DNA of 39,947 nt from an uncultured Ruminococcus sp. (GTDB lineage Bacteria > Bacillota > Clostridia > Oscillospirales > CAG-272): NCBI GenBank assembly GCA_905202255.1, contig CAJKRH010000014.1:1-39947 (forward strand), in the 5' to 3' direction. The notes beneath the pieces are model-generated. The model was not told the origin of the DNA. It saw only the letters and a program-made list of their open reading frames with translations, and searched no databases. Position numbers and translations under genes: made by a program. This document shows positions 1 to 7,368 of the stretch, in pieces (positions within the stretch are counted from its first letter, which is position 1; each line of letters begins with the position of its first letter).

Positions 1-64
1 GGTATTACCCTTCCCGAGCTTTTTATATAGTTTGGCAAATATTCTTCTCAGTGTAAGTCGCTCT

Positions 65-430
65 CTACATCACCCATTTTAAACGGATAGGGTACGCTTC
101 AATAACAAAATGCGGCTCTTCTGTCTGCGTCGACGGATGCATTTCGGCAATAGACACATCGACAGAGCCTACTCTCGCTTTCGCGAAATCATCGGGCTTC
201 CCGAAAACGATATACTGAGCGCACAAATAATCGATATATCCCGATTTGTCAGGTTCAAGCGGCATGGTCTCAAAAGGCTTTTCGATATCTATACCCAAAC
301 CGCACAAATACTCCGCAAGCTCGGGATACGATGATTTTATTTCCGAAATATAATTTCTGCAATAGTCGCATGAGCAGAGGTCGCTGCCTTTTATCTGCTC
401 ATAATAAGCTCTTGTCTTTATGATATTCAT
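65..430 (-). CDS. Hypothetical protein, 121 aa
   Basis: I do not recognise this family. The start at 430 is preferred to a start at 481 because it lies 19 nt after the stop of the upstream gene and has a GGTGG-type ribosome-binding site. The N-terminal part carries a tight cysteine cluster (CSCDYC, about residues 19-24). There is no signal peptide or membrane segment, so it is probably cytosolic. It is the last gene of an apparent five-gene minus-strand operon that begins with the zincin at 2577. Small soluble orphan genes grouped like this are often immunity proteins of contact-dependent toxins, but no toxin gene is visible, so that role is only a guess. The first 64 bases of the window show no gene. 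Confidence 0.6.
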   Translation of the reverse strand: MNIIKTRAYYEQIKGSDLCSCDYCRNYISEIKSSYPELAEYLCGLGIDIEKPFETMPLEPDKSGYIDYLCAQYIVFGKPDDFAKARVGSVDVSIAEMHPSTQTEEPHFVIEAYPIRLKWVM

Positions 431-449
431 GTCATCCACCCGCTTCCGC

Positions 450-803
450 TTAATCAGAGTCGCGGTCTTCTTTGATGTCATATTTCAGTCTTTCTCGAAT
501 AAAATATGCATCTATCCGGTTTTCGGTAATCAAAACGGACTCCTGATTGAAAAATGCGCACAGATCCCCCGCAATATCTTTTACGACAGACTTTTCGACA
601 TCAATAAGAGTAAGCACCAAGCATGTTTCCTTTGCATATTCTCCGCTTTCGTAAATATATCCGCCCTCCTGCACGCCGAAAGAAAACGGCACTTTATATG
701 AATGGCAAACTTTGCGAAGTACGCTGATATACTTTTCGTTTTCAAAGAGCTGTGTATTTGAAGTAAAATCATTCAGCCCTATATAGATTTTTGATTCGAC
801 CAT
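450..803 (-). CDS. Hypothetical protein, 117 aa
   Basis: This is a small soluble protein with alternating hydrophobic strands and no recognisable catalytic motif, signal peptide or membrane segment. The start has an AGGAAG ribosome-binding site about ten bases upstream. It lies 39 nt after the 843-1346 gene and 19 nt before the next one, which fits co-transcription. I do not recognise the family. The pattern (beta-rich N-terminus, a helix, then a strand ending in an acidic tail) would fit a small ferredoxin-like fold, but that is inference. Confidence 0.55.
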   Translation of the reverse strand: MVESKIYIGLNDFTSNTQLFENEKYISVLRKVCHSYKVPFSFGVQEGGYIYESGEYAKETCLVLTLIDVEKSVVKDIAGDLCAFFNQESVLITENRIDAYFIRERLKYDIKEDRDSD

Positions 804-842
804 GTTTTTCTTCTTCCTGTTTTTCGGATAATTTTATAAGAT

Positions 843-1346
843 TTACGCAAGCTCCATTTCAAAAAATTCTTTTCTCGGGCTCACAAACTTCAGCGATATC
901 CAGTCAAATCCGATAGATTTTGCCTCTTCCCAATCCATGAAGCCATACATCAGTTTTACTTTATTCCCCTCAAAATCGTAGCGCTCTTTTTCTTCTTCAT
1001 AATCAATGGAGTACCATAGTCGAATTTGGATTTCGCCGCTGTATTTTTCATATTTTACAAGACTGCGGTTCGAAACATCCGCATATTCATTGCAAAACAT
1101 GGCATCATATCCGTGCTTTGCCCCGTCAAAAACCGTAAACTCCTCGCCGGAAATCGGGTCTTTTGCAACGATAAGGCAAGGAAATTCTCCATCTGTTATA
1201 AAAGGCGTGCCTTTACTTACGATGATTTCTCCGTAATAAAATATATCCAGTTTTGTATTTCCCGCAGAGGAAGCAAGTATCGCCGTCATTTGGTCTTTGC
1301 TTTTTCTTATATTTTTCAAATGGTTTTCAAGATAATACGGAACCAT
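843..1346 (-). CDS. Conserved hypothetical protein, 167 aa
   Basis: The start at 1346 is chosen because an AAGGGG ribosome-binding site lies just upstream. The longer frame beginning at 1472 would run 86 nt into the 3' end of the upstream gene. The protein is soluble, acidic and rich in aromatic residues, with a central strand-rich part containing VAKDPISGEEF and FDGAKHGYD. I know no named domain for it. It is the third of five same-strand genes. A role as an immunity or sensor protein is possible but unsupported. Confidence 0.6.
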   Translation of the reverse strand: MVPYYLENHLKNIRKSKDQMTAILASSAGNTKLDIFYYGEIIVSKGTPFITDGEFPCLIVAKDPISGEEFTVFDGAKHGYDAMFCNEYADVSNRSLVKYEKYSGEIQIRLWYSIDYEEEKERYDFEGNKVKLMYGFMDWEEAKSIGFDWISLKFVSPRKEFFEMELA

Positions 1347-1386
1347 ATTTTCCCCTTTCGCAAATTTTGAAATAACCGATGCATTA

Positions 1387-1800
1387 TCAAAAAATGTCGT
1401 GTTTCCCCTCCATTGCAAATAAACTGCCGAAAGTGACCTTTTTGAAAAGACCGATTTTATAAGGCTCGCCAACGATAACAGAATAATCGTCTTTATGTTC
1501 CAAACTTATAATGATAGCATCAGAGGGCTTTCCGTCTGCGGAAGTCACAGATGCATTCCAAACAATTCCGCTGGCTTTAATCTTTCCATCATGCGCCAAT
1601 TGTTTGTGTATTTGAATCAAATCGTTGATAACATCTTTTGATTCCGGATGTTCGCCGCCATAGTTACCTGTTAATTCCACGGTATCATCCGTAAGAATAA
1701 CAGCCGCAAACGGATAAAATTCGCGATGCTTTTTCATCTGTTCTTCTGCAAATGGGAGCAATTTGTCCAGTAGTACTTCGCATTGTTCTTTTGGTGTCAT
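1387..1800 (-). CDS. Conserved hypothetical protein, 137 aa (FYPFA/EHPES family)
   Basis: An AAGGAGG ribosome-binding site precedes the start. The features are a helical N-terminus, then a strand region with EFYPFAAVI, a central GEHPES, a helix, and a C-terminal strand pair with DAIIISLEHKD. I recall the same arrangement from short uncharacterised proteins of many bacteria, including actinobacteria, so it seems a widely spread but unassigned family; that is memory, not a search result. It follows the zincin gene by 30 nt and precedes the next gene by 40 nt, and no separate promoter is visible in either gap. Confidence 0.65.
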   Translation of the reverse strand: MTPKEQCEVLLDKLLPFAEEQMKKHREFYPFAAVILTDDTVELTGNYGGEHPESKDVINDLIQIHKQLAHDGKIKASGIVWNASVTSADGKPSDAIIISLEHKDDYSVIVGEPYKIGLFKKVTFGSLFAMEGKHDIF

Positions 1801-1830
1801 AGTGGTTTATCCTCCTTGTTTTTTCTTGAC

Positions 1831-2577
1831 TTATGTCGATTTGAGATTAAACTGTTTGACAAATTCTTCTCTTAATCTGTTTACTGCACACGATTCGGGC
1901 GGCGGATCTATCTCGGTCAATTTGTTATTGTAAAATTGAAAGCATTTATGCTCTATTTTATCCGCCTTTGATGTCACTGACAGCCGATGTATGATAACGG
2001 GACGGTCGGCTTCTGCCGCAGTCAGAATAAAATCTCCGAAGTACAGACAATTCCGCGGCAATTTCAAAAGGCAACACGCATCTATAATATCAAAACATGA
2101 TATCGAAAGGTTAAATATCGAAAGAAACAGCAGCCATATTCTCAAAGATGAAATAAAAACAGCTGATATTGCAGGAACAAATGACAGCAGAATAGTCGGA
2201 AATAGAGCGAACAGAACAGCTTGCGTTTTGTTCCATACGCCAAAAGCAGGTTTTACATATGCCGCCACGGAAGAAAAAACTTGTTTATAAGGAAAGAAAT
2301 ATATGTGCTCTGCTTTTCTTCCCGAAAGCAAGCAAAACAACGCGTGACACAGTTCGTGAACAGGGAGGCAAAGGAAGGCGGTGAGAATGTAAAACAGCCA
2401 ATCGGAGCCGGACTCCGACAATGCCAAAAAAATCACCAAAGGAACCGCAGACAAAAGCTGAGAATACTTTCTTAATTTTCGGAATTTAAAATCAACATCG
2501 ACTTTTTCTGCGTTCGTCCAAGCATACGATATGCGAGGGTGAAAATACGATTCGTTTTTGAAAAATGTGATTTTCAT
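1831..2577 (-). CDS. DUF3267-type membrane zincin, 248 aa
   Basis: A putative integral-membrane metalloprotease. Residues 74-78 read HELCH, a zincin HExxH motif placed at the end of a hydrophobic helix. Several further membrane segments follow (about 40-56, 60-80, 118-145, 147-170). A later segment with FDIIDACCLLKLPR resembles the second conserved region of DUF3267 proteins and could supply the third zinc ligand. The start at 2577 follows a GGAG ribosome-binding site; an in-frame start at 2754 would lie upstream of the promoter. It is the first gene of the operon running down to position 65. The substrate is unknown. The family assignment rests on the motif and topology. Confidence 0.7.
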   Translation of the reverse strand: MKITFFKNESYFHPRISYAWTNAEKVDVDFKFRKLRKYSQLLSAVPLVIFLALSESGSDWLFYILTAFLCLPVHELCHALFCLLSGRKAEHIYFFPYKQVFSSVAAYVKPAFGVWNKTQAVLFALFPTILLSFVPAISAVFISSLRIWLLFLSIFNLSISCFDIIDACCLLKLPRNCLYFGDFILTAAEADRPVIIHRLSVTSKADKIEHKCFQFYNNKLTEIDPPPESCAVNRLREEFVKQFNLKST

Positions 2578-2670
2578 GTTGCGGTCTCCGATGTTTTGAT
2601 ATGGGGTGTTTTTGGCTGTCGCGAAAGAATATCCCTGCCTGCTTTTTCTCGCGGCATTACTTTTTTTATA

Positions 2671-2699
2671 ATTATACCATACTTTCGGTTGAAAATCAA
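2671..2699 (-). promoter_or_regulatory. SigA-type promoter of the zincin operon
   Basis: On the minus strand TTGATT (2699-2694) and TATAAT (2676-2671) are separated by exactly 17 bp. The leader to the start at 2577 would be about 90 nt. The bases around the -10 (AAAGT, then TGG, then TATAAT) resemble those of the promoters at 3588-3615 and 4454-4482. Confidence 0.7.
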
Positions 2700-2940
2700 C
2701 AATATTTATGCGTAGCACTCCGTTTGCGCGAAGCAGTGGCTTCCACTTCTTCACTATTACTTAACTTCGCCAAACCTCCCGCGTGTAAGTGAAGAATGAA
2801 AAACGAAGAAGTAATAAGTAAAACTCCTGCGCTGACGCGCGGGAGTTTTGTGATGTTTGGCTGATTTAGATGCACACTGATTTTGCAGAGGGTAGACTCC
2901 CCCCTTGGCGATGATGGGAGTTAAAAGATTCCGAGTTATA
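2700..2940. other. Gene-free stretch between zincin promoter and repeat box
   Basis: No coding frame is convincing here. The left part holds short AT-rich sequences that partly complement one another (2745-2767 against 2788-2821), of a kind I associate with dispersed clostridial intergenic repeats. A terminator-like hairpin lies at 2820-2850. An 8-bp inverted repeat, GTTAAAAG/CTTTTAAC, lies at about 2921-2953. Confidence 0.4.
2820..2850 (-). terminator. Terminator-like hairpin downstream of the 2973-3536 gene
   Basis: The arms AAAACTCC and GGAGTTTT, extended by GCGC/GCGC, form a stem around a short loop. On the minus strand the stem runs into TTTT. It lies about 120 nt past the stop of the 187-aa membrane protein gene. 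Confidence 0.55.
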
Positions 2941-2978
2941 CCGGGCTTTTAACGCCATGCTTGTAACGAGTTCTATGT
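2941..2978 (-). repeat. 38-bp 3' box, copy 1 (overlaps a stop codon)
   Basis: This 38-bp stretch matches 3971-4008 without gaps at 28 of 38 positions by my count. On the minus strand both copies begin ACATAGA, contain GCATGG, and end AAGCCCGG. In both, the TAG is the stop codon of the preceding gene, although the two genes encode unrelated proteins. The box therefore behaves like a shared 3' flank. Confidence 0.6.
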
Positions 2979-3536
2979 AAGAAGAGGTATGATAGGTACT
3001 GCAATAACGAGCATAACAATGATGAATCCAATCATCCATTTGCTGTTTTTCGAAACGCCTGCATCAATAGATGGTTTATACTTTTTTACCTTTGAAATAA
3101 AGAATATTGGTGTATGAATAAGCGTTATTCTCTGTTTTTTTGTGTGAATGACAGAGTGACAAAATAAATTTTCCTTTTTGACTACTCCACCCGGCAATTC
3201 AATTTCGTATTCTATTTTGACAATGTCGTCCCACTTTGTCAAACCGTCTTTATGATGTATTCCATCTTCATTTATGACACAAATAATTTTACCAAAATAT
3301 CGTCGGTTAAGCAATGATAGGATAATAAAGGGAATTGCAAAGCCCAAACACACCTCGACGGAAATCAACAGATCAGAAGTCCACTTTGATAAATTGAATT
3401 CCCCCATGCTCAAGGAAAAAACAAAGATACAGTAAGGAACAAGAATCATGCAAAACAACAATATCAAAAGCGGCCATGTAAAATATTGCCAGCGTATTTT
3501 ATCGCCAACTATTTCACGAAGATGATTTTTCTTCAT
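2973..3536 (-). CDS. Small membrane protein with possible PH-like domain, 187 aa
   Basis: The start at 3536 follows an AAAGGAG ribosome-binding site. Two hydrophobic segments lie near the N-terminus (about 19-43 and 55-77). A soluble middle region of about 85 residues contains INEDGIHHKDGLTKWDDI, which recalls bacterial PH-like or YcxB-like C-terminal domains where a short motif ending in W-D-D-I follows the first strands. A final membrane helix (about 165-185) closes the protein. The function is unknown. The gene has its own promoter at 3588-3615 and ends inside the 38-bp repeat box shared with the RDD gene. Confidence 0.6.
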   Translation of the reverse strand: MKKNHLREIVGDKIRWQYFTWPLLILLFCMILVPYCIFVFSLSMGEFNLSKWTSDLLISVEVCLGFAIPFIILSLLNRRYFGKIICVINEDGIHHKDGLTKWDDIVKIEYEIELPGGVVKKENLFCHSVIHTKKQRITLIHTPIFFISKVKKYKPSIDAGVSKNSKWMIGFIIVMLVIAVPIIPLLT

Positions 3537-3587
3537 TTGATACTCTCCTTTGTCATATTGTTGGGAACATCCCATACTTTTTTATCT

Positions 3588-3615
3588 ATTATACCACAAC
3601 TTTGAAACATTTCAA
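3588..3615 (-). promoter_or_regulatory. SigA-type promoter of the 2973-3536 gene
   Basis: TTGAAA (3615-3610) and TATAAT (3593-3588) are 16 bp apart on the minus strand. The sequence resembles the RDD-gene promoter at 4454-4482 and lies at the edge of the long repeat described separately. Confidence 0.7.
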
Positions 3616-3925
3616 CCGTGGTAGTCCGAATCTGTCCAAAGCGTTGTTGCATCTACAGCTTTGTAAATATTTTTTGAACGAGAAGTTTTTTGAAAGGCTT
3701 CGGAAAGTGTGTGGCGGTTCGAATCTGTCCACGGATTTGCTGCTGTGGGGAATCTATATCAAAACATGCATTTCGCCGGTTCGAATCTGTCTACAGAGCC
3801 GAAAAGCTCGAAATGCATCTACAAAATTTCGAAAAACTTCAGAGTCGAAAAAAACGGGAGAAATCTCTCGAAATCTCCGCTTTTCTCGTTTTTTCGTGCC
3901 TGCATCTAAATCAGACACGCATCAT
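3588..3925. repeat. Long intergenic repeat, copy A (about 340 bp)
   Basis: It matches 4454-4733 in the same orientation: promoter, then a TTGAAAGGCTTCGGAAAGTG block, a T-arm-like GGTTCGAATC, a GCATCTACAAAATTTCGAAA block, an AACGGGAGAAATCTCTCG hairpin and an ATCTAAAT...CATCATG end. Copy A carries about 65 extra bases holding a second T-arm-like unit. The hairpin (about 3855-3879) is imperfect here, with only five outer pairs, unlike copy B. Long same-strand frames exist here but they cross the repeat and look non-coding. The remaining gap to 3970 shows nothing else. Confidence 0.7.
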
Positions 3926-3970
3926 GTGTCTACAGGTCAATTCAGGCGCGCTGCAAGTGACCGCGATCTT

Positions 3971-4008
3971 CCGGGCTTGCAGAACCATGCCTGTAAACAA
4001 ATCTATGT
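3971..4008 (-). repeat. 38-bp 3' box, copy 2 (overlaps a stop codon)
   Basis: Second copy of the box at 2941-2978, with identical length and no gaps. It contains the TAG stop of the RDD-family gene, just as copy 1 contains the stop of its gene. Confidence 0.6.
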
Positions 4009-4422
4009 ATTCTTAATGTTTCTCACTACCTGCGTTTTAGCGATAGAATCACCCAATCGTTTACCTTTATTAACTAAAACGACAATTCCTTCAATCTGCA
4101 CGATCGCGTATGTAATGTTTCTCAAAATCAAACGGCCGAAAGATGCTTTTCCCCCTGTTTCGGAATTTTGAATCATCAAACCGCAGATCAGTTTGCCCAA
4201 ACTCCTTCTTCCAAATAAGCAATCTTTGAATAAGCAGTAAAGGGGCAACCATATAAGTCCCAATAGGAATCCCGCAGAGGTAAGCATCTTGATGCTCGGA
4301 TAAAGCAGATATTCAGGATTGCTCCCGGGGCAATAGAACATAAGTGCCACAGCAACACCAAACATAATATTCCAGTCAATTACAAATGCGAAAAATCTTC
4401 GAATGAGGAGCTTAAAGTCCAT
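4003..4422 (-). CDS. RDD family membrane protein, 139 aa
   Basis: The start at 4422 has a near-perfect AAAGGAGGT ribosome-binding site; longer in-frame starts run through the promoter and the repeat. The N-terminus (LLIRRFFAFVIDW) has the R...D pattern that gives the RDD family its name. Membrane segments follow at about 10-28 and 40-66, then FGRRSLGKLICGL, typical of the loop after the second helix, and GKRLGDSIAKT near the C-terminus. RDD proteins are small membrane proteins of mostly unknown role; some have been linked to ion exchange. It is flanked by copies of the long repeat and the 38-bp box. Confidence 0.8.
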   Translation of the reverse strand: MDFKLLIRRFFAFVIDWNIMFGVAVALMFYCPGSNPEYLLYPSIKMLTSAGFLLGLIWLPLYCLFKDCLFGRRSLGKLICGLMIQNSETGGKASFGRLILRNITYAIVQIEGIVVLVNKGKRLGDSIAKTQVVRNIKNT

Positions 4423-4453
4423 ATTTTTACCTCCTTTCATTTGAATACACTTT

Positions 4454-4482
4454 ATTATACCACACTTTGGTAGACATTTCAA
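4454..4482 (-). promoter_or_regulatory. SigA-type promoter of the RDD gene
   Basis: TTGAAA (4482-4477), 17 bp, TATAAT (4459-4454) on the minus strand, about 30 nt before the start codon at 4422. Confidence 0.75.
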
Positions 4483-4654
4483 GCGTTTTACAAGTTCAAA
4501 TCTGTCCATAAGACCGTTGCATCTATGGGTTTGTAAAAAATTTTGAATGGGAAGGATTTTTGAAAGGCTTCGGAAAGTGTGTGGCGGTTCGAATCCGGCT
4601 ACAGACCCGAAATGCCCGAAATGCATCTACAAAATTTCGAAAAAATGCAGGGTC

Positions 4655-4687
4655 GAAAAAACGGGAGAAATCTCTCGAAATCTCCCG
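4655..4687 (-). terminator. Terminator of tRNA-Gln
   Basis: The arms CGGGAGA and TCTCCCG enclose a 12-nt loop. On the minus strand the stem is followed by six Ts (complement of 4656-4661). It lies about 45 nt after the tRNA 3' end. Confidence 0.7.
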
Positions 4688-4731
4688 TTTTCTCGTTTTT
4701 TCTCGTTCGGATCTAAATTGACTTGTCATCA

Positions 4732-4806
4732 TGGCTGGGGTGGCCGGATTCGGACCGACGAATGCGGGAGTCAAAGTCCCGTGCCTTACCGCTTGGCTAC
4801 ACCCCA
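4732..4806 (-). tRNA. tRNA-Gln (anticodon UUG)
   Basis: The minus strand folds as a cloverleaf: acceptor TGGGGTG/CACCCCA, D stem GCC/GGC, anticodon arm CGGGA-CTTTGAC-TCCCG with anticodon TTG, a 5-nt variable loop, T stem GTCGG/CCGGC, discriminator G and an encoded CCA (4734-4732). The T loop reads TCCGAAT, so position 55 is C where a U (pseudouridine) is nearly universal. It has its own promoter and terminator. Confidence 0.93.
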
Positions 4807-4825
4807 ATATTTTCATTGCCCGTAC

Positions 4826-4855
4826 AGTATATCATAAATACCGCTTCATTGTCAA
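4826..4855 (-). promoter_or_regulatory. Promoter of tRNA-Gln
   Basis: TTGACA (4855-4850) and TATACT (4831-4826) are separated by 18 bp on the minus strand, about 20 nt upstream of the mature tRNA 5' end. Confidence 0.75.
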
Positions 4856-4867
4856 GCATTTTATCAA

Positions 4868-4889
4868 AAGCGAAAAATAATTTTCGCTT
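4868..4889. promoter_or_regulatory. 22-bp inverted repeat upstream of feoAB
   Basis: AAGCGAAAA, four bases, TTTTCGCTT: a perfect 9-bp inverted repeat about 135 bp upstream of feoA and just behind the tRNA-Gln -35 box. It could be an iron-dependent operator or an incidental hairpin. It does not match the Fur or DtxR consensus I know. I could not assign a convincing feoA promoter between it and the gene. Confidence 0.3.
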
Positions 4890-5023
4890 CCCTGCCGCCC
4901 GAAATCATATCCGTTGCAGTATAAAAAGACATATTTCGCTATAAAACGCGGATATTGCCTTTCGCCATGCCTTTCACGGCACATACGCCACCGCATATAT
5001 TATCACAGGAGGCAACTACAGAA

Positions 5024-5317
5024 ATGACAAAAAGACAAAACAATGCAAAAACTCTTGCCGAGCTTCCGATAGGTTCGGCAGGTATAATATATGATATAAA
5101 TGAAAAAGGTGCACTCCTGCGGCGGCTTATGGATCTCGGTTTTTCGCGCGGCACTGCCGTTGAAAAAACAGGCATCAGCCCGCTCGGCGACCCATGTGCA
5201 TATAAGATACTCGGCACAATCATTGCTCTGCGACGGCAGGACGCATGCAAAATTTTACTGACGGAGGATGAAAATGGGACTGACAGGCAGCTCTACGGGA
5301 AAAAGCTTAACGAATAA
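5024..5317 (+). CDS. feoA: Ferrous iron transport protein A, 97 aa
   Basis: FeoA is a small cytosolic SH3-fold protein that works with the FeoB ferrous-iron transporter. The pattern LAELPIGSAGII...LRRLMDLGFSRGTAVE, a GDPCAYKILG strand pair and the end ALRRQDACKIL are typical of the FeoA core domain. The start at 5024 is preferred because an AGGAGG lies 11 nt upstream and it gives a near-normal length (about 75-95 aa in the family); an earlier in-frame ATG at 4955 has no such site. The gene overlaps feoB by 44 nt, which suggests translational coupling. Confidence 0.9.
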   Translation: MTKRQNNAKTLAELPIGSAGIIYDINEKGALLRRLMDLGFSRGTAVEKTGISPLGDPCAYKILGTIIALRRQDACKILLTEDENGTDRQLYGKKLNE

Positions 5318-7349
5318 AACGGAATTTTGTGGCAGGAGAGTCGCGCTCGCAGGCAATCCGAATGTAGGCAAAAGCACGATTTTTAATCATCTCACGGGGC
5401 TGAAGCAGCACACGGGAAACTGGACGGGCAAAACCGTCGGGCTTGCCGCAGGCTACTGCCGCGATGCGGGCTGTACGCTTGTCGACCTGCCCGGGTGCTA
5501 TTCCCTGTCGGCAAATTCCGAGGAGGAAGCCGCCGCGCGTGATTTCATCTGCTTCGGCGATGCCGAGGCGGTCATCGTAGTCTGCGACGCTTCCCGCCTG
5601 CAAAGAAATCTCAATCTGCTCATTCAGATTTCGGAAATAACGCCGCATATTCTGCTCTGTGTGAACCTGCTCGACGAAGCGAAAGCAAACGGCATTATAC
5701 CCGATATCGCCGCGCTCGAGCGCCTGCTCGGCATTCCTACAGTCGGCACAAGCGCAGGCAAAGGAATCGGCGTTGACGCCATCGCGCCGCGCATTCATGA
5801 GGCGGCGGAAAACCCCCAATCGGGCATTTCCCTGCGCTATACCGACGAACTGGAAAAAGCGATAGCAAATCTTCTTCCCATAATAAAAGCGCCCGTCGGG
5901 AAAGAGCGCTTCTTCGCTCTGCGCCTGCTCGAGGACGACGCCGATTTTCTGCTTGTGCATGACGAATACCGCGTGACAGACGAGGCGGCATTGAATGCGG
6001 AAAAGGAGCGACTGCGCGGTATAGGACTCGACAGCGAGGCGATAAACGCCGAGGCGGTACATACCATTTCCGAATATGCGGCGGCAATCTGCAGGCGTAC
6101 GGTAAAACGCTCAGGCAAAGAAAGCTCGGCTTCATCGCGTGCCGACAGGATACTCTGCGGCAGATTCACGGGCTTTGCCGCGATGGCTATGTTGCTTGCC
6201 GTCATCTTCTGGATAACCATAGTCGGCGCAAACTACCCATCCGAGGCGCTTTCATCTCTCTTCGGCAAATTTGAGGGAGTACTGCACCGCGCACTGACAG
6301 CTGTCGGCGCGGCGGAATGGCTCATCAGCATGCTCATCTTCGGCATATACCGAACGCTTGCGTGGATAGTCGCCGTCATGCTACCGCCGATGGCGATATT
6401 CTTCCCGCTTTTCACTCTGCTTGAAGATATCGGTTATCTGCCGAGGATAGCATATAATCTTGACAGGTGCTTTGCCGCCTGCGGCTCCTGCGGCAAGCAG
6501 TCGCTTACCATGTGCATGGGGCTTGGTTGTAATGCGGCGGGTGTTATCGGAGCGAGAATAATCGATTCGGAAAAGGAGCGCCTCATCGCCATACTCACAA
6601 ACGCTTTCATGCCATGTAACGGGCGCTTCCCCGCTCTTGTAACGGTTATAACCGTGTTTTTCTCGGCAGGCACGGGACTTCCGTCCGTCGTTTGCGCGCT
6701 CATTCTCGCCGCGGTGATACTGCTCGGCGTGATATTCACGCTCATCGCGTCAAGGCTTCTCTCGTCGACCATCCTGCATGGCAAACCGTCATCTTTTATT
6801 CTCGAGATGCCGCCGTACCGCAAGCCGAATATTCCGCGCGTGATAGTACGCTCCATGCTGGACAGAACGGTTTTCGTTCTCGGCAGAGCCGTGATGATAG
6901 CCGTGCCCGCAGGGCTTCTTATCTGGCTTCTCGCAAATATCACCCTCGGCGGTGTCACTCTGCTCTCGCATATCTGCCTTTTCCTCGAACCGCTTGCCGC
7001 TCTCTGCGGCATGGACGGCGTTATCCTTGCGGCTTTTCTGCTCGGACTTCCCGCAAATGAAATTGTCCTGCCGATAATCCTCATGGCTTATACCTCGGGA
7101 AATGTGCTGACGGAAGCGGGAGCGATAACCGAGGTCGGCACCATACTCACGGCAAACGGCTGGAGCATAAAAACCGCGCTTTGCTTTCTGATATTTTCCA
7201 TGGCGCATTTTCCCTGCTCCACCACGCTTATCTCCGTGAAAAAGGAAACGGGCAGTACGCGCTGGATGCTTATTGCCGCCGTCCTGCCGACTCTTTTCGG
7301 CGCGCTCGCCTGTATGCTCGTGAATGCGCTTTTCTCGGTGTTTTCATGA
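5274..7349 (+). CDS. feoB: Ferrous iron transporter FeoB, 691 aa
   Basis: A membrane Fe(II) transporter with an N-terminal G-protein domain. From the ATG at 5274 (six bases after GGAGG; a second ATG at 5268 is too close to it) the GTPase motifs are G1 GNPNVGKS at 27-34, a switch with TGNWTGKTV at 47-55, G3 DLPG at 71-74, G4 NLLD and G5 GTSAGKG. The C-terminal half carries the two Gate regions with CGKQSL, GLGCNAAG and PCNGRFP, then a later HFPCSTTL segment. Hydrophobic segments fill about 300-690. The length is normal. No feoC or cysteine-rich FeoB partner follows. The 3' end runs into a hairpin shared with pnp. Confidence 0.96.
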   Translation: MGLTGSSTGKSLTNKTEFCGRRVALAGNPNVGKSTIFNHLTGLKQHTGNWTGKTVGLAAGYCRDAGCTLVDLPGCYSLSANSEEEAAARDFICFGDAEAVIVVCDASRLQRNLNLLIQISEITPHILLCVNLLDEAKANGIIPDIAALERLLGIPTVGTSAGKGIGVDAIAPRIHEAAENPQSGISLRYTDELEKAIANLLPIIKAPVGKERFFALRLLEDDADFLLVHDEYRVTDEAALNAEKERLRGIGLDSEAINAEAVHTISEYAAAICRRTVKRSGKESSASSRADRILCGRFTGFAAMAMLLAVIFWITIVGANYPSEALSSLFGKFEGVLHRALTAVGAAEWLISMLIFGIYRTLAWIVAVMLPPMAIFFPLFTLLEDIGYLPRIAYNLDRCFAACGSCGKQSLTMCMGLGCNAAGVIGARIIDSEKERLIAILTNAFMPCNGRFPALVTVITVFFSAGTGLPSVVCALILAAVILLGVIFTLIASRLLSSTILHGKPSSFILEMPPYRKPNIPRVIVRSMLDRTVFVLGRAVMIAVPAGLLIWLLANITLGGVTLLSHICLFLEPLAALCGMDGVILAAFLLGLPANEIVLPIILMAYTSGNVLTEAGAITEVGTILTANGWSIKTALCFLIFSMAHFPCSTTLISVKKETGSTRWMLIAAVLPTLFGALACMLVNALFSVFS

Positions 7350-7368
7350 GAAAAAGCAGTCAACGCAA

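Larger units (their letters stand above)
4454..4733. repeat. Long intergenic repeat, copy B (about 280 bp)
   Basis: It is parallel to copy A (3588-3925). Similarity stops at the CATCATG whose last bases already belong to the encoded CCA end of tRNA-Gln, so the repeat boundary coincides with the tRNA 3' terminus. It includes the tRNA terminator and one good T-arm-like unit (GGTTCGAATCCGGCTAC, about 4586-4602) on the strand opposite to the tRNA. Confidence 0.7.

Noticed and set aside
3713..3740. A tRNA gene in the repeat, suggested by GGTTCGAATCTGTCCAC
   Set aside because: No acceptor, D or anticodon stem can be built around it; it is only a T-arm-like fragment.
3602..4171. Plus-strand open frame of 189 codons across the repeat
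   Set aside because: It has no ribosome-binding site, runs through two promoters' reverse strands and the 3' half of the RDD gene, and its sequence is repeat-derived.
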